Origin: Strigamia acuminata | Lineage: Eukaryota; Arthropoda; Chilopoda; Geophilomorpha; Linotaeniidae | Direction: 5' to 3' | Assembly (NCBI GenBank): GCA_949358305.1 | Contig: CASHSZ010000035.1 | Location: 30,001 to 93,411, forward strand | DNA: 63,411 nucleotides | Part shown: positions 56,869 through 63,411 of the stretch, piece after piece | How the letters are laid out: each line of letters begins with the position of its first letter | Numbering within the stretch: position 1 is the stretch's first letter | Position numbers and translations under genes: made by a program | Notes under the pieces: generated by a model | Seen by the model: the letters and a program-made list of their open reading frames with translations, nothing else | The model's database searches: none | Told to the model about the DNA's origin: nothing

Positions 56869-57822
56869 ATGGACGCACCATGCGCTTCGTCCACAGAGGT
56901 GAGTTGTTAAATCTCTGTCTATGAATTGTTATTTTGTCAATTGGCCGTATTCACATTTTGCGTGCACAAAACGCACGTATACGCCATGTTGCCCGCGTGA
57001 ACATCTGAATTGTCGTTGTTTTCATCGCTAAACGAAACGATCAATTTGATGAATGTACAAATGAGTTTAATGAATTTTATAAAATTAAGCGAACGAGCGA
57101 GATTAACAAATAAATAAACAAATGGGTGTTTGTTTGGAGATAATTCATTTCGTACAACGCGCTATCAATCAATCAATTACCCGCTATACGGTGAAACTGT
57201 AACGCTCCTCTCTCGTTCGTGTTTCGGTCTCCTTTCTCTCCTCCTCTCTTCGCGTTCGTATCTCAATTTAATTTATTTTAATTTAATTTAATTTAATTTA
57301 TTTATTTATTTATTTCTCTCTTTACAGATGTCAATCATCGCCGGGAATGAGGCACCGACCCGACCACAGTCGCCGCAATCGCAACCATCGTCACCAAGAA
57401 CGCCGCAGACGCCGAAGCGCCCTTTTGAGACGGGGAATACGACGCCAGTTAAAGGGGTATCCCGTTGAGATTCCTATTATTTATTCTTTTTTTCGTTTAT
57501 TTTTTTTCCCCCTTTCCTTTTCCAGTCGTCCACCGCTTCCACTCCGCGTGCGCCGACGGGTAGGTTGAAGACGGTGGATCTTATACTTCGAAGAGTGACG
57601 AAGGAGGAGGAACGAGAGGAGGAGGAGCGAAAGAAGGGACGCAACAGAGACGATTCCATGTGGATCGAGACGCTCCCAGATGGAGATGTTCTTTTGTCGG
57701 GTTCAGTGGTGAGCGCGTTAGTCCGTGTGGGTGTGGTAAGAGTCATACCAGAAGAAAACGAAGGAGACGGTGACGAAGCTCAGAGAAAGAATCGAGAGTC
57801 TGGCAAAGAAGACGCGGGATAA
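56869..57822 (+). CDS. Small coiled-coil family protein (three exons)
   Basis: Exons 56869-56898 (MDAPCASSTE), 57328-57456 and 57526-57822, all joined in phase 0, give 151 aa. The second exon is Ser/Pro/Gln/Thr-rich with SPQSQPSSPRTPQTPKRPF and ends TTPVKG, matching the KIKG end of the gene at 35712-36303. The third begins SSTASTPRAPTGRLK, has a charged helical segment (TKEEEREEEERKKGR) and a hydrophobic stretch GDVLLSGSVVSALVRVGVVRV, then an acidic tail. SP/TP sites suggest phosphorylation. It converges on the zinc-finger gene at 57974, with the two stops 152 bp apart. Function unknown. Confidence 0.6.
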
Positions 57823-57973
57823 GAAAAAATTGATCGTGTATTTGTAATAATGATAACAATAAAGATGATTAATGTGGATTTTTTTTTTTTTTTTTTTGTA
57901 AAAAAAAAATAAAAGCAAATGGGGAAGAGTCGGACAATGCAAATTATGAGAAAAAAATAAAATTAAATAAAAA

Positions 57974-58555
57974 CTAATGTTCATTGACGCCACCTCCATC
58001 ATTTCCGGCGGGCGCTTGGTAATCGTGTGCCTCCGCCCAATGAGTGACGAGATCCCCGGGAGAGGGCGTCTCCGCACAAAACGGACAGCGTCGCCCGTTG
58101 AGTCGGTGCACTCGTTTCAACGCCTAAGAAGAAAGGGGAAAAAATAAAAATACGAATTAGTTAACTAGTGTGTGAGTGAAGAGGATAATTGGACACTCAC
58201 CGATGCCAGACAGACGGGCTCGCGCGAGAATTTTTTCAACAGCCCTCGGACGAAATCATTCGCGTCCTTGTGGATGTTGTGTCGCTGTCGCTGGTGGCGA
58301 AAGACGTCGACGCAGAAGAATCCGTCCGGTCCTGAGGCACGTGGGGCGGGGGGGGGGGGGGGAAGAAAAAGAAAAAAAAAAATTAAAATAAAATTAAAAA
58401 ATATTTATGTATATAAAATAAATAAAACATATGGAATAAAAGATATAAAATAATAAGTAAATAAATAAACGTTTCTTACTATCGGGGTGTTTATCATCGC
58501 ATAGAGCGCAGGAGTATGACCTGCCGCCACCCTCCTCTTGTGGTGCTTCCGCCAT
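57974..58555 (-). CDS. Short two-finger zinc protein, paralogue of the long zinc-finger gene
   Basis: Exons 58555-58480, 58331-58201 and 58123-57974 join in phases 1 and 0, giving 118 aa. Finger 1 is split by the first intron (SYSCALC ... VFRHQRQRH). Finger 2 is CPFC-x11-H-x4-H followed by DY. The same order, the same intron positions and the same phases occur in the long gene at 18613-24139 (FYCALC, intron phase 1, HWRQHH, intron phase 0, RCPFC...HWLVKHRY). The segment between fingers also aligns loosely ([17 protein letters not shown] against EDEISKRVRKHLRDYSRRP). This gene lacks the Glu-rich, Pro-rich and tail regions. A 5' non-coding exon boundary (TTTTCAG) lies just upstream, after the long (CT)n tract. 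Function unknown. Confidence 0.65.
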
Positions 58556-58597
58556 TTTCCTTTTGTTTGTGAGACGAGTAAACAACTGAAAATAAAT

Positions 58598-62928
<4,331 letters not shown>

Positions 62929-63373
62929 TCAAGGTATAGGCCGCCGTAATGTTAAATATAGGGTCCCTTTCGCACTCCGCGAAATCCGCATGCGCGCCAT
63001 AGGGTTAAAGCTCGTCCGGAAGTTGGTAGAAAAAGAACACAAGTGGCACTTTACTAGTGCTTCTCCAGTATGAGTTTTCAAATGACGGATTAGTTCATAC
63101 TTTCGTTTGAAGGAAGACAGACATGATTCGCATTTGAACGGTCTCTCTCCGGTGTGATTCATCATGTGATATGCCAAACCTTGAACGTTTTTGGTTTTAT
63201 ATTCGCATAAGTTGCAATTGTATTCGGGTTTTTGTTTGGTTCGGGGTTTTAGTGCGATTCCTTCTACGGGGTGTTTTTTTGACACGTGGTGTTTTAATGC
63301 CTGTTTACCCTCGTACGCTGTGGTGCAAAGATGGCATTCGAACGGCTTTTCTCCAGTGTGGTTCATTTCGCAC
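62929..63373 (-). pseudogene. C2H2 zinc-finger exon, 5' end outside the window and 3' end broken
   Basis: An acceptor (TTTTTCAG) at 63374 starts an exon whose upstream part lies beyond the window. It encodes three complete C2H2 fingers (ECHLC...HH, CNLCEY...H, CESC...H) linked by HTGEKPF and HTGERPF linkers, typical of DNA-binding transcription factors. The fourth finger begins CHLCSF but loses its His pair: the frame runs on into sequence shared with the repeat near 28630 (GGCCGCCGTAA) and stops at 62929. A splice donor at CTA|gtaaag (near 63056) could bypass the broken part. Confidence 0.6.
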
Positions 63374-63411
63374 CTGAAAAATATACAAAAGATTAGTTCG
63401 TTAGTTGATGA

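Overview
The window is eukaryotic nuclear DNA. Its genes are split by short introns with GT/AG borders. The introns and spacers are full of (TTTA)n, (TTTG)n, (TTGA)n and (TTA)n microsatellites, and the exons are rich in CpG. The C2H2 fingers, the piggyBac-type transposase, the Ty3/Gypsy retrotransposon and the eukaryotic-style thymidine kinase point to an invertebrate metazoan. An arthropod is possible, but the sequence alone does not fix the taxon. No rRNA, CRISPR or bacterial operon was seen.

Layout. (1) 1-22228 is dominated by an almost perfect direct repeat: 1-6457 matches 15779-22228. The simplest reading is a tandem duplication of a unit of about 15.77 kb whose junction lies at 6457/6458. 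The unit carries a multi-exon gene with a CPxC-type zinc finger and a PHD-like finger (7034-8735), an intron-containing piggyBac-type transposase with its catalytic aspartates present (9831-12151), two coiled-coil genes on the minus strand (12387-13741, 14962-15511), a small Ala-rich gene (1210-1839, frameshifted in the other copy), a short relic of thymidine kinase, and the 3' part of a long minus-strand zinc-finger/coiled-coil gene. Only the right-hand copy of that long gene keeps its 5' exons (18613-24139). (2) 24-40 kb holds a hAT-type MITE with an 8-bp target duplication, a small Cys-rich ORF, copies of a GC-rich interspersed repeat with a hairpin-like core, a disrupted coiled-coil gene, a retropepsin-like protein lacking the DTG motif, another coiled-coil gene, a gene built by in-phase tandem exon duplication, and an intronless thymidine kinase. 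(3) 40299-52088 is a complete, apparently young Ty3/Gypsy element with identical 631-bp LTRs and an AGGT target duplication. It has gag, pol in the -1 frame with an A AAA AAC slippery site, and a large third ORF with an intron that does not look like an envelope gene. (4) 52-63 kb holds tandem and dispersed copies of the same interspersed repeat (unit about 1 kb), a coiled-coil gene converging on a second CPFC zinc-finger gene (paralogous to the 2.8-5.9 kb gene), and a truncated C2H2 exon at the right edge.

How the parts relate. Two unfamiliar gene families recur. One is small proteins with a Ser/Pro/Thr-rich first exon ending in basic residues, then a coiled-coil exon joined in phase 0, sometimes ending in SD(V/L)SME(Y/L). 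The other has zinc fingers of the form CPxC-x(9-11)-H-x4-H, two of them sharing intron positions and phases. In the long gene the two modules sit in one transcript; at 57-58.5 kb they are adjacent convergent genes. Their repeated association with a transposase, retroelement-derived parts and kinase fragments suggests a fast-evolving, TE-rich gene neighbourhood. All gene models come from reading splice sites and frames by eye; none is supported here by transcripts or database searches.
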